The notes below the pieces were generated by a model. The model saw only the letters and a list, made by a program, of their open reading frames with translations. It ran no database searches and was not told where the DNA came from. DNA of 64,000 bases from Coenobita brevimanus. Lineage: Eukaryota > Arthropoda > Malacostraca > Decapoda > Coenobitidae. Numbering within the stretch: the first letter of the stretch is position 1; every line of letters begins with the position of its first letter. A program made the translations under genes and the position numbers. The DNA lies in contig CM064669.1 of NCBI GenBank assembly GCA_032717465.1, forward strand, positions 49,829,343 through 49,893,342. Reading direction: 5' to 3'. Of this stretch, positions 10,601 through 20,132 are shown piece by piece.

Positions 10601-10673
10601 GTGCTCATGGTGTAGTGGTTATCACATCTGTCTAACACACAGAAGGTCCCAGGTTCGAGCCCTGGTGAGCACA
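10601..10673 (+). tRNA. tRNA-Val (anticodon AAC)
   Basis: A 73-nt plus-strand cloverleaf. Acceptor GTGCTCA pairs with TGAGCAC, and the discriminator is A. The D-arm is TGTAGTGGTTATCAC, the anticodon loop is TCTAACACA with AAC, and the T-arm is CCAGGTTCGAGCCCTGG. No intron. It is followed after about 6 nt by TTTTT, a good Pol III terminator. The AAC anticodon is read as IAC after adenosine deamination, which is standard in eukaryotes. Confidence 0.97.
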
Positions 10674-10694
10674 GTTGATTTTTCGATTCAAACA

Positions 10695-11238
10695 CCTGGA
10701 TCCTTCTTCTCGGTTACAGCAACTACCCCAACACCTTTTCCTAAGAGATTTTCTAAGAGATTTATCCTTATATAACCAGGGTCCTTACTCTCCTCGGTTA
10801 AGAAAGCTCCCTAATCCCTTCTTCTAAGCGATTTACTTTGTTTACTGTGCCTCGCTGTTCTCTTCTGGTAAATAAATCCTTCTACTACAGCCAGATCCCT
10901 ATTTAAGTCCCTACCCTTCTCGGTAAAGGAAGCTCCCAAACACCTTTTCACACCTTTTCCTAAGCGATTCGTTTTGTTTATTAAGCCCTGCTGCCCTCAT
11001 CAGTGTTAAATCCTTCTAATATACCCAGGCCCCGTATTCCTGTCGGTTAAGGAAGCGCCCAACACCTTTACCTAAGCGATTTATTTTCTTTTCACACCTT
11101 ACTGTCCTCTTCTGTGTTATATAAATCCATCTAATAACGCCATACTCCGCATAAATAACGTACAAAAGGATATTAACAAGCAATATCCACAAATAAATCA
11201 CTAAGGAACAAGTGCTAGGGAGTTTCCTTAAACGGGCC

Positions 11239-11240
<2 letters not shown>
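10695..11240. repeat. Foldback element, copy 1, with amplified left arm
   Basis: The left-arm motif (CTCGGTTAAGGAAGCTCCC then ACACCTTTTCCTAAGCGATT) is repeated about four times, near 10703, 10793, 10916 and 11040. A single reverse-complement arm, CTAGGGAGTTTCCTTAAACGGG, sits at 11215-11238. The same arms flank shorter elements at 29350-29539 and 33757-33970, so this is a foldback (MITE-like) family whose left arm has expanded in tandem here. Confidence 0.7.

Positions 11241-11273
<33 letters not shown>
11241..11273. repeat. (CA)n microsatellite
   Basis: About 16 CA units directly after the foldback right arm. Confidence 0.95.
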
Positions 11274-11276
<3 letters not shown>

Positions 11277-11299
11277 TTTCTCACAACATGGTATCGATG

Positions 11300-11700
11300 A
11301 GGGACGCCTTCACGGGGTGGCACAGATATAGCCGGGTACCTCCACGTCCCGGTTATCCAGACGTCCCTCAACTTCATCCCTATCCACTAAAACTAAAGGA
11401 AAATGATGAACCTCTGGAAAAGGGGAAGTTCAGCATACAGTTCACGGGTTCACGTCCAGAACAATATAATATGGAAAGTACAAATCATTCGCCTGGTGGT
11501 TCGTGGGTACGGTAATTACTGCGCTGCAATCGGATTGAGCCGGTGAAGGTTTATATCCATGGGGTGGTTGGGGTTTATTGCTCACGTAATGCCACTCAGG
11601 GATGAGTGAGCCTGGTCACTCTCATCTTAAATGTCAGGACCAACTGCCTAGCCCCGGGCACCTACGCTCCTCATGGGGCAACGCAGGATTGGATGATGGA
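11300..11700. repeat. Two adjoining dispersed repeats
   Basis: Bases 11303-11520 start GACGCCTTCACGGGGTGGCA and resemble 4053-4275. Bases about 11585-11700 are an inverted copy of the repeat at 44940-45060 (CCACTCAGGGATGAGTGAG, TTAAATGTCAGGACC, CATGGGGCAACG). No gene. Confidence 0.65.
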
Positions 11701-11764
11701 TGGACAAATCATTCTCGACACACGCACTACCGTAGTCCAGGTAAAACTCCCTATTACTATTTCC

Positions 11765-11910
11765 ACTCCCTCCAATGCTATGTTGACTCCTTAGTCCTAT
11801 GCTATTTCGACTCCCAATTCCTATGCTATTTTGACTTCCTATTCCTATGCTATTTTGATTCTCAATTCCTATGCTATTTTGACTCCCTATTCCTATGCTA
11901 CTGTACACGT
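11765..11910. repeat. 24-bp minisatellite
   Basis: About six copies of TTCCTATGCTATTTTGACTC-type units, 24 bp each. The open frames with repeated Cys-Tyr-Phe-Asp or Ser-Ile-Gly-Ile are repeat artefacts. Confidence 0.9.
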
Positions 11911-11999
11911 GTCACTATACTCTTCTTACTCTAACCTGACCAAAATTTCCCCGTCTCCAATGTGAATGCTTAGGAACAACAGATTAACACTAGAATACG

Positions 12000-12125
12000 G
12001 TGCTAGTCATGAAGAAGTGCTGTGGAAAGGATGTAGAGCCGTAACATTGCCACGTTCTGCCACTGCACTACCTGAAATAAGCTACAAAAGGACGAAAATC
12101 TGGGCCAAGTTTGAGTGAAGGGAGT
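12000..12125 (+). repeat. Dispersed repeat (AAATCTGGGCCAAGTT family), second copy
   Basis: Contains AGTGCTGTGGAAAGGATGTA, ATTGCCACGTTCTGCCACTG and GGACGAAAATCTGGGCCAAG. It matches the element at 8850-8965. Confidence 0.65.
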
Positions 12126-12534
12126 ATATTTTCATCACCATCCTCACTAAATTTCCCTCGTTTAAAAATGCAGAAAAAAAAAAAAAAACAGTAATTCGGA
12201 TACATAAGCAAACACGACAAACTTCAATACCCAGTGAAAATGACCAACATCCATTCACTGATCAGTATTCTCTTCTTTAAGACATAAATCCAACCTCTCA
12301 TAACCTGTCATCCCATTTCTTTCCTATGTTATGCTGCGCTGTACTGTATGTGGCGTGGGAAAAGGAATAGGCTATACAATAGGCAGGTATATGGAGTTGT
12401 CTATAGAATACCTAATGAGCCTCGTGCATCTCTAATCAATCTACAAACATGGCGTCAAATTTCTTATATCTATCCCACAGAATAATCCTCCATACCACTG
12501 AAAATCCCATCACACTACCTAATGAACGAAGTAG

Positions 12535-12910
12535 AATGCATTTCCACCCACTTTTCAATCGATGGTTTCAGCACTTCCACCCACTTTTCAATCGATGGTT
12601 TCAGCACTCCCACCCACTTTTCAATCGATGGTTTCAGCACTTCCATCCACTTTTCAATCGATAGGTTCTTTCCATCCACTTTTCAATCGATGGCTTCTTT
12701 CCATCCACTTTTCAATCGATGGTTTCAGCACTTCCATTCACTTTCCAACTGATGACTTCAGCACTTGCAACCACTTTTCAATTGATGGCTTCAGTACTTT
12801 TATCCACTTTTCAATAAATGACCACTTCTATCCACTTTTCAATCGATGGCTTCAGCACTTCCATCACTTTTCAATCAATGGCTTCATCCACTTTTCAATC
12901 AATGGCTTCA
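12535..12910. repeat. 33-bp minisatellite, about eleven copies
   Basis: The unit contains CCACTTTTCAATCGATGGTT then TCAGCACTTCCA. Late copies vary in length (24-36 bp). It is unrelated in sequence to the 33-bp array at 9461-9690. Frames remain open because the period is divisible by 3. Confidence 0.92.
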
Positions 12911-13073
12911 AGTTTCTTACATGCCTCTCACAAGAAAATCGGCCATTACAACGCCCCTCATCACCAGCAACTGTGAGGGAAACCATATAATCGACTCACA
13001 AGTAAACAGATAAATAAATAAATAAATAATGGCCGTAACTCCCTGCTTCTTCCATGGCAAAAGAAAATGTCAG

Positions 13074-13146
13074 CGACCCTGCCAGGATTCGAACCTGGAA
13101 TCTTCTGATCCGTAGTCAGACGCGTTATCCGTTGCGCCACAGGGCC
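13074..13146 (-). tRNA. tRNA-Arg (anticodon ACG)
   Basis: A 73-nt minus-strand cloverleaf. Acceptor GGCCCTG pairs with CAGGGTC (one G-U), and the discriminator is G. The D-arm is GCGCAACGGATAACGC, the anticodon loop is GACTACGGA with ACG, and the T-arm is CCAGGTTCGAATCCTGG. No intron. A TTTT terminator lies 6-10 nt downstream (plus-strand AAAA at 13064-13067). Confidence 0.97.
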
Positions 13147-13149
13147 GTG

Positions 13150-13476
13150 TGAATAGACCCTCTGCAATACTGAATCATAACTAAGGGTGTCTGTCCTATA
13201 CAAATATCCATAAACACATTACATCGCTACAAGATTAAGTGCGGCGTTTGGACGACGAAATTAATGCTCATAAAAGTACATCACTATCACGATTAACTGG
13301 CTGAAATATTTACCATATACCCTCCGCAATTCTGAATCATAAATAAGGGTGTCCGTCCTACGCTATTATCGATAAAGACACTACATCGCTACAAGACTCA
13401 GTGCGGCGTTTGGACGACGAAATTAATACTCATATAAACACGACATCACTTTAATTGGCTTAAATATTCATCGTTG
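13150..13476. repeat. ~162-bp tandem duplication beside tRNA-Arg
   Basis: Two copies share CCTC(T/C)GCAAT, CTGAATCATAA, AAGGGTGTC, GTGCGGCGTTTGGACGACGA and AATTAAT(G/A)CTCATA. The first copy starts at the 5' flank of tRNA-Arg, so the gene's upstream region is what was duplicated. Whether this carries promoter elements is unknown. Confidence 0.85.
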
Positions 13477-13564
13477 TACAAGTATTGAGCACACACACAA
13501 CTAAAGAGGGTCGTGGGTCTTTCAACACACCTCCTTCAGCAAATTCAGTTACATAGTCAATGGT

Positions 13565-13740
13565 TACAAAGTGCATACAGCAAAACTACAAGGAATAAAT
13601 ACATTTAGGCAGACGGTCAGAGCTGAAACGTACGTCATACACCTGCTTCAATAAATACAATTACATACAGAAGTAGTTACAAGTGCATACAGCAATCAAT
13701 TCGTTTAGGCAGACGGTCAGAGGTGAAATGTACGAATACT
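13565..13740. repeat. ~111-bp tandem duplication
   Basis: GTGCATACAGCAA and TTTAGGCAGACGGTCAGAG each occur twice, about 111 bp apart. A weaker trace of the 13150-13476 unit follows near 13730-13910. Confidence 0.75.
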
Positions 13741-14084
13741 GAACCTGTAATTCTGTCTAATAACAATGGCCACTCGGTCAATGCAAATCCAACCCATATA
13801 CCGTTTAGATCGTTAGAAAGGTATGCTAAATTTAGGTATACAGTCACAAAACTGAGACCCATGAATACTGGACGTGATATTTTGATATAACTAAGGGTGC
13901 TTGGACGATGCAATTCAAAACCCATGTACAGCAATTACCTTTACGTGGGCTCTACCCCACCTGACCATCACTAGGCTAGATTACGCAAGTGGATGGATGG
14001 CGACCTCTCCTACCAGAAGGCTTTACAATATACTGTACAACCTTGTTTGTTTATCACCATCATTCATGTTAAAATGGCTTAACT

Positions 14085-14525
14085 TTGCAATATTATCTTT
14101 TTATGGGGACACGAAATAAAGCTGCTGTTGTTATTATTATTATTATTATTATTATCACCCTCGTCGTTGTTATTGTTTTTGTTACTGTTGCATGGTACCG
14201 CGACAAAAATATCATAAAAATCTGCATAATGGCTGGTAGCTGTAGGGTGATAGACGAGACCGAGGAGGACCCTACTTACCCTCTCCAACCCGACCCGAGG
14301 CAGCCCGAGGTCACCCACGTCAAGGACCAATTGTACAATAAGCACGTATCTAAGTCACGTGATCAACACCCACTGGGACTGACGCATTTCAAACGCTCCC
14401 CCCGCCCTGCCCAAACCCGCTTCCAGCTCAATTTTTATTTTTCCTACGAGCCACACATTTCTTGGGAGTGTGACAGGTGTGAGGACTTTGCTATGATTTT
14501 TTTTTCCCCCCCGAGGACAAAATGA
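14085..14525 (+). other. Unrecognised 146-codon open frame
   Basis: The frame runs through an (ATT)n microsatellite, which creates the Ile-rich pseudo-transmembrane stretch. Its second half (from MAGSCRVIDETEEDP) is not repeat-derived and is GC-richer than its surroundings, but matches no family I know. It ends in a poly-T/poly-C run. I see no convincing splice pattern. Probably not a gene; recorded because it is the longest non-repeat frame in the first 30 kb. Confidence 0.15.
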
Positions 14526-14574
14526 AGGGCATGGAATTTTCCCCACCAGCAGTGACTGTCCTAACCCCGTATTT

Positions 14575-14760
14575 CAGTTCATGTAATATTTTAGTTCGAG
14601 AAATGTTCTAGGTCAAAAATTATTCCAGCTGAAGAAATATTCCAGTTCTAGAATCATTCCAGGACAAGTAATGTTCGTTCCAAAAATAATAAAGTTCAGG
14701 AAATATTCGTTCCAGAAATAATCAAGTCCACGAAATATTCCAGTTCAAGAAATGAAAATA
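14575..14760. repeat. Degenerate ~22-bp repeat
   Basis: Loose tandem copies of GAAATATTCCAGTTC / AAGAAATGTT units, about eight. No gene. Confidence 0.6.
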
Positions 14761-14910
14761 ATAAGTGTCGCCGTATCAAACAGGTTAATCATTTCCGGCG
14801 CTAATCTTCTTGAGCAACCCACAAAAGACCACCGTACGGGAGGGGGGGGTGCTTAATTAAAACACACCTGAAGCACCTACGGACGGATATCTAACCTCTC
14901 CGGTAGGAAG

Positions 14911-14978
14911 AGGTCAGGCTAGGTTAAGTTAGGTTAGATTAGTTAAGCTGGGTCAATTAGTTAGGTCAGGTCAGGTTA
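14911..14978. repeat. Degenerate (GGTTA)n tract
   Basis: AGGTTAAGTTAGGTTAGATTAG-type sequence resembling the arthropod telomere repeat TTAGG but interrupted. Similar tracts are at 27175-27254, 54348-54401 and 63810-64000. Confidence 0.7.
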
Positions 14979-15114
14979 CTCTCTCCAAAGCTTAGTGTCT
15001 GAAAGGGGGGGAAATTAAGCTGAAAAACACGTCCCTGGTTGGAAAGGCTTGACCAAAACACTCCTGCGACCCCCGATGGGAAGATGGGGTCAATGCGGGC
15101 CGGTGTGGGCAAAA

Positions 15115-15206
15115 GGGAAGTCGTAGTCACTAACGGGTACTAGAGTTTATGGTCAAGATCATGCTTTATCTGCGCGTTTATCTTCCACATTAGCTCCGGA
15201 CCTCCC
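15115..15206 (-). ncRNA. Y RNA/stem-bulge RNA-like gene, copy 1
   Basis: On the minus strand, a 92-bp unit begins GGGAGGTCCGGAGCTAATGT and ends ACCCGTTAGTGACTACGACT then TCCC, followed at once by TTTT. The first 8 nt (GGGAGGTC) pair with the last 8 (GACTTCCC) to close a stem. After the unpaired C at position 9, further short pairings are possible between the conserved ends. The central 46 bp share nothing obvious with the other two copies. Conserved terminal stem, bulged C, variable centre, ~90-nt size and a T-run are the hallmarks of Y RNAs and nematode/insect stem-bulge RNAs, which bind Ro60. Unlike the copy at 18422 no clear TATA box is seen upstream, so this copy could be inactive. A small transposon is the alternative. 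Confidence 0.5.
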
Positions 15207-15269
15207 GAGACACTGGCAGGCTGGCACCCGCTCTAACTCCACCGCGCACACCTACACCCACACGCATGC

Positions 15270-15271
15270 AC

Positions 15272-15314
<43 letters not shown>

Positions 15315-15660
15315 TCCCTCGCACACACCTTGCATTTTAGTATTAAACAAACGCCTACCATTCCCCCCTCCACACACACACTACTTCCCTCGTCCACACC
15401 TTGCATTTTAGTGTTAAACAAACAGCTCTTAGCCTACCATTCCCCCCCCCCCACACACACACTACTTCCCTCGTCCACACCTTGCATTAGTATTAACCGC
15501 TATTAGCCTACCTTCCCCCCCACACACACACTTCCACACCTACACACCTTGCATTTCAGTATTATTACAAACAGCTCTTAGCCTTCCATTACACACACAC
15601 ACACACCTCTTAGCCTTCCATTACACACACACACACACACACACACACTTCCACTCACAC
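15270..15660. repeat. (CA)n tracts in a ~115-bp degenerate repeat
   Basis: Several (CA)n runs (15275-15312 the longest) separate repeated blocks CCTCGTCCACACCTTGCATT and AACAGCTCTTAGCC. About four copies are seen. Confidence 0.85.
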
Positions 15661-16605
15661 ATAGCCTACACACCTTACATTTTAACATCACAAACAGCTC
15701 CTACCCTCATATTTCTCCACCACACTTAAGGCTAACACTCTACGAAGCCTATGAGTCAATCTCACTTGATTAAAATCGCCCTGTCCACACACTTCCATTC
15801 ACATATCCACACCCTACACTTACCGACTGCAACCCTCTAAGCCTAATATTTCCCAATAAACTCTATGTCTTACATTTTAAGGATCCAACTCACTCTCAGC
15901 TGAATACATTCGCCGTGCCCGCACACTTTAATTTATATAATCACCTTACATTTTAGTGTCATAATAAACCGCTCTAAGCCTCATACTTCTTGACAAAACC
16001 TCAATCTAACACTGAGGATCCTATGACTCATCCAGCTGAATAAAATCGTCTGGGTTTATGGCGACACTAACAACAGCCTGGCTCCGGTTAAACTCGTCTG
16101 AAATAGGCAGGAATACAAAACACGAGATGTCCTGACCACGTGATTTGACATTACATCTTTCAACCCTCTCCATTTCATCCAATATACAGTACGGTAGTGT
16201 CTGCATTAACAGAAATGGTGGCTGGCAATTAAATGATCAGACAAAATAATTACTTAACCTAGTATCATGTTACAGCCATCAAAAGAGGACACCTACACAT
16301 CAGCAGGTATTATCAGAAAGCCAATCTTACACATATATACATACATAAACATATAATGTACATATATTTACATGTATGTATGTATGTAGCCTTGAGGGAA
16401 AAAAAAAAAAACACAGGAGGAAAAGATAGGAATACGCTTACATAATATGACAAAATTCGCTTCGTTGTGCAGTTCAGAGGTCGCGAGACGTACGAATATC
16501 GTACGGTAATCAGTACAAGGCACGAAAAATGTACCCAACTTCCATTACACCTCCAAACAACTGCGAATAAAAGGTTAACATTAAAACCGCCGGCAGCATA
16601 CAAGC

Positions 16606-16697
16606 GGGAGGTCCGGAGCTAATGTGGAAGCTTGATAATCCTAGCATCCCATAAAATCATAGAAACCAGACTTACCCGTTAGTAACTACGACTTCCC
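16606..16697 (+). ncRNA. Y RNA/stem-bulge RNA-like gene, copy 2
   Basis: A 92-bp plus-strand unit. Its first 22 bp (GGGAGGTCCGGAGCTAATGT then GG) are identical to those of the other two copies. Its 3' end is ACCCGTTAGTAACTACGACT then TCCC, followed immediately by TTTT. Terminal 8-bp pairing GGGAGGTC/GACTTCCC has one G-U. The core is 46 bp, as in the other copies, but of different sequence. ATTAAAA lies at about -26 to -20 and could serve as a TATA box. Known biology: Y RNAs and stem-bulge RNAs are Pol III products that bind Ro60 through the terminal stem. The assignment here is inferred from architecture, not from sequence identity to a named RNA. Confidence 0.55.
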
Positions 16698-17440
16698 TTT
16701 TGCCCCACCATGACCGCACTGACCCCACCCCCGCCCTCCCTGTCAACCACCCCTCCTCCTGCTTCCACCTGCCACCCAAACCTGTCTACCGTCTCTACCC
16801 GCTGCCACGCAACCCACCCACCCATCTCCTTAGCCTCAACTGATAAGGTTACCCAGGTTCGAGTCCTATTACTAAAGCGTTTTTTCTTTTTTATTTCCAC
16901 TACGATATGTCACATCCCCCTCCCCCTTCTCTCCCAACACCCTTCTCATCTACCCCTCTATCTACGACCTATCCACCATCTCTACCACTACCTAGAACTA
17001 CGTGAAATCGAACCTACTACTCCAAACTATTTTTACTGTTATTCGTACTACGCCTTGCTTTCTATGTAACTACTATATGACCACATTGCCCTCCACCCCT
17101 GTCATCTACCACTCGATCTGTCATCTTGTCTACTGCCTCTACCCTCTACCACTATCTAAAAGTACCTAGAACTGAACTAGCATACATCATTTCAAACGCA
17201 TTTTCATTTTTCTTCCTATTTCATCTTACCTTCTATACAATGACCACAATGGCCCCCACCCCTGTCATCTACCCCTCAATCTACTGTCTGTCTACCATCT
17301 CGATCCCTCTTTGCCACCTCACCATGCACCACTATTGTCAAACTGTGTGCTGAACTGCCGAGGGTCCCCAGAATCGAATCCGACCCTATCAAACGTACTT
17401 TCATTTTCTCTGCATTCTCATCCCATACCAATGAACCTCA
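16698..17440. repeat. Degenerate ~210-bp tandem repeat
   Basis: Blocks such as CACCCCTGTCATCTACC, CTACCACTATCTA and TTTCATTTT recur three to four times. The B-box-like strings GGTTCGAGTCC (16856) and AATCGAATCC (17370) occur in it, but no tRNA fold forms. Frames here are pyrimidine-rich artefacts. Confidence 0.65.
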
Positions 17441-17464
17441 AGAATCTTAACATTTATATTTTGT

Positions 17465-17650
17465 AGGTATGTGCACATATAACTTCTCTATCATTCTAAG
17501 CTTAACACCAGATTTGAACATATTTATCATTCTAGGCGGTACACCTGATACGCACCTGTTACTTCTCTATCATTCTAAGCTTAACATCAAACACTGTACG
17601 CACATACACCTTCCCTATCACTCTAAGCTTAACACTAAACATACCAACAT
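17465..17650. repeat. ~65-bp tandem repeat, three copies
   Basis: TTCTCTATCATTCTAAGCTTAACA recurs at about 17482, 17561 and (as CCTATCACTCTAAGCTTAAC) 17610. No gene. Confidence 0.75.
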
Positions 17651-17994
17651 ACAGATATACATTAACAGCTAAATGCCCAAATGGAGTAATGGTTAGACAA
17701 TACAACTTCCCAGTATATAAATCTAAATTAAACTAAATACACTACATAAAATAAGAGTCTAAGTATTAATTCCAGGAAGGTCATATAAACAGCCGAGTAG
17801 TGACCAAACACTGAAATACCGGTATATGCGCATAATTATTTGAATACCGTAACGAGATAATTGCTCAAAAAGAATAATCTCAGACCTATACAACTTCCTT
17901 TATTAATCTGAGCCAAACCATACTCGGTTCACCTAAACTTGACCTAAATTTCATCCTTTTGCAGCTTATTTCACGTGACGCTGTGGCAGAAAAA

Positions 17995-18415
17995 AGACAC
18001 TGTTATGCCTGAGAAACATACAAGACGATGGGAAGGCAATTTTGGACCAAGTGAGAGTAAAATGAGTACAGACCATAACACAGGTATTGCTTCCAGGTTA
18101 GGACATATAAATGAGAGAAAAACATGAAAGAAGAAGAATGAAAACACAAGGTCGTTTTAGGCCAATTTAGAGCAAAGAGAGTACAGAGGATCACCTAGGC
18201 ATTGATCCCAGGTAAGCCATATAAATAGGTAAGAAACATGCAAAATGAAGAATGAAAGATACTGTAATGAGAAGGTACCTGTTTTAGGCCAAGTTAGAGT
18301 TGAGAGTTTAGAACAGGTAATTTCTAGGCCAAGTACGAGTGAAGAGAGTATAGAACACCATGCACCTGGGCACTGATTACAGGTAAGCCACATAAATAGG
18401 CGAGAAACGAACGCT
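17995..18415. repeat. ~120-130-bp tandem repeat upstream of Y-like copy 3
   Basis: About three copies of a unit with TTTTAGGCCAA(G/T)TTAGAG, GAGAGTACAGA, CAGGTAAGCCATATAAATAGG and AAGAAACATG. The TATA-like string CATAAATAGG in the last copy falls at about -31 to -22 of the Y-like unit at 18422. The repeat may therefore be a multiplied promoter-bearing segment. Confidence 0.7.
18391..18400 (+). promoter_or_regulatory. TATA box candidate for Y-like copy 3
   Basis: CATAAATAGG lies 22-31 bp before the first base of the 91-bp unit. This is the position expected of a TATA box in a type 3 Pol III promoter. Similar strings (CATATAAATAGG, CATATAAATGAG) occur in the preceding tandem units, which do not have an RNA unit after them. 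Confidence 0.45.
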
Positions 18416-18421
18416 ACTATT

Positions 18422-18512
18422 GGGAGGTCCGGAGCTAATGTGGCCGAATCTTGATACGTTTGATTACTGTAGACTTGCTACCTTGAATCACCCGTTAGTA
18501 ACCACGACCTCC
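18422..18512 (+). ncRNA. Y RNA/stem-bulge RNA-like gene, copy 3
   Basis: A 91-bp plus-strand unit with the same 22-bp 5' end as copies 1 and 2, a 46-bp core unrelated to theirs, and 3' end ACCCGTTAGTAACCACGACC then TCC, followed by TTTTT. In the terminal stem GGGAGGTC/GACCTCC(T) the G-U of the other copies is replaced by G-C. That keeps pairing and so supports an RNA fold. It has the best upstream TATA candidate of the three. Ro60-binding Y/stem-bulge RNA is my preferred reading; a 91-bp mobile element with fixed ends is the alternative. Confidence 0.55.
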
Positions 18513-18589
18513 TTTTTGAACTGCGAGGCCGGATCAGTTTAGAATCATTAACAGCAGAGGATTTAATTTAGTCCCCCTTAATACTTTTT

Positions 18590-18900
18590 ATTTATGCTAA
18601 TTTCTATGCCACTGTGGAGGGTACAGGAAGAGGGAAATCCCGCGGCAGGTAAGGCTGTGGTGTACCTGAGTTCGAACCCCACCTGTGTAGTCTAGGTTTG
18701 CAACTCTCGTAAAGCCTCTACCTCAGCGATCAATTTGCACATAACAATTCTTAACAGTAAATAGTATAGTTAAATCTTTCTATAATATTTAATTATTTAC
18801 CTATGGGGAGGTCACAGGTGGAAGTAAATCTCAGGCAGGTAATATTTTGGTGTACCTGAGTTTGCATCCCGCCTACGTATTCTAAGTAGCCATGTGGGTT
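18590..18900. repeat. ~180-bp tandem duplication
   Basis: Two diverged copies share GGGAGG(G/T)..ACAGG.., GGCAGGTAA and GGTGTACCTGAGTT(C/T)G..CCC. The first copy has a B-box-like GTTCGAACCCC but no tRNA fold. Confidence 0.65.
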
Positions 18901-19194
18901 TCGTAACATTTCCACCTTACCGAGTTATTCTACACGCATCGATTTTCTCTTGTTTTCTGCTGTCGATATCAAAACTACATAAAATAACATAAAACAATGA
19001 TCAGGTGTAACAGGTAAAATCAATCACTTTATTATTATTATTATTTTTTTTTTTTGAGATTGGTAGCGCCTTTACCAATTTCGTCTGCATTTAACCCCTC
19101 AATATCCCAATGTGTGATACTGACGCTAATTATGTTGATAGTAAAAGATATAAATAGCTTAAAAGAGTGCTAAGGTGTGATACGTGAAGTAAAC

Positions 19195-19314
<120 letters not shown>

Positions 19315-19391
19315 AAATAAATATTTTAAACGTTCCCTTTCTAAAGACCGTATAAATAATCTCTAATTAGGCTCACTGATAAGCACATTCA

Positions 19392-19392
<1 letters not shown>

Positions 19393-19432
<40 letters not shown>

Positions 19433-19630
19433 TCACTATCATCATCATCATCACCATCATCACCCTAACCCTTTTCCTTCTCCCCACCAAAATACGGGGT
19501 AATTCATTATTATCATCATCATCTTTATCATCACTAATCATCACCCATACCCTGTTCCTTCTCCCCACCAAAATACGGGGTAATTCATCATCATCATCAC
19601 CCTAACCTTTTTCCCCACCAAAATACAGGG
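19393..19630. repeat. (AAT)n/(CAT)n tract with a short duplication
   Basis: A (AAT)n run (19393-19430) is followed by CATCAT-rich DNA. CTTCTCCCCACCAAAATACG and GGGTAATTCAT occur twice (near 19478 and 19558) and partly a third time near 19610. Confidence 0.9.
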
Positions 19631-19904
19631 CAATTAAGAGCATTTTAAATAATTCAATCCAATCCCTCTGATTAACAAAGCATCCTACTGCAACCCCTGA
19701 TAACACCGTATGATAACAAACCCAATGAGTCGTGGAATCGATAAGCTGATTAACACCATCTTCACATCACCATCGTCCTACCCCAATGTCTTAATATTTC
19801 TGACGGGTGCATTGGCCGTGTGGAGACAATGGAGAGAGATTGACTAGGAGTGACTGAAGATGAATTTTTCTTTAAGTACCTGGAAGCTACTCGTCTACCA
19901 ATCT

Positions 19905-20018
19905 ATCTATAGCCGGACGTCTTAATCCCGTACGGGGTGGCCACAAACACATCGCCTCCATGTCGCCCTGTCTCCTGCCATTTCTCTGCCCTTCCCCCAT
20001 CTTATACACCCCTCTCGC
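19905..20018 (-). mobile_element. LINE 3'-end fragment, inverted
   Basis: Contains CGTACGGGGTGGCCACAAAC followed by CTCCATGTCGCCCTGTCTCC. It matches the layout of the fragments at 40440-40760 and 48470-48690 (minus) and 35560-35880 and 56165-56350 (plus). The sequence appears to resume after the U6-like insertion (CATATACCTCTCCACTC near 20135 versus CATATATCTCTCCACTC near 40561). Confidence 0.6.
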
Positions 20019-20023
20019 AAATA

Positions 20024-20132
20024 ATACTTGCTTCGGCAGTACTGTATATGTATATACTAAAACTGGAATGATACAGAGATTAGCATGGCCCCTGCGCAAG
20101 GTTGACACGCAAAATAGTGATGCGTTTCTCTC
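20024..20132 (+). pseudogene. U6 snRNA-like sequence, probably a pseudogene
   Basis: Clear U6 landmarks occur in order: TGCTTCGGCAG (5' hairpin), TATACTAAAA, TGGAA, GATACAGAGA, TTAGCATGGCCCCTGCGCAA, then TGACACGCAAA and GTGATGCGTT. The 5' hairpin is followed by an insertion of about 9 nt. About 3 nt are missing after the ACAGAGA box, and there is a substitution in the internal stem-loop region. No T-run follows the 3' end. U6 is the catalytic core snRNA of the spliceosome and tolerates almost none of these changes, so this is most likely a dead copy. It sits inside a LINE fragment, which points to insertion by retrotransposition. Confidence 0.85.

Noticed and set aside
12449..12990. Three overlapping plus-strand frames, up to 142 codons
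   Set aside because: Translation of the 33-bp minisatellite; no flanking unique coding sequence or splice signals of note.
14085..14525. 146-codon frame with an apparent transmembrane segment
   Set aside because: The hydrophobic stretch is an (ATT)n microsatellite; no homologue recognised. Kept only as a low-confidence entry.
16841..16870. B-box-like GGTTCGAGTCC
   Set aside because: The flanking bases do not form a T-stem and no cloverleaf can be drawn; repeats nearby carry variants without it.
18651..18695. tRNA B-box-like sequence GTTCGAACCCC
   Set aside because: No acceptor stem, no T-stem pairing and no A box at the right distance; it is part of a tandem duplication.
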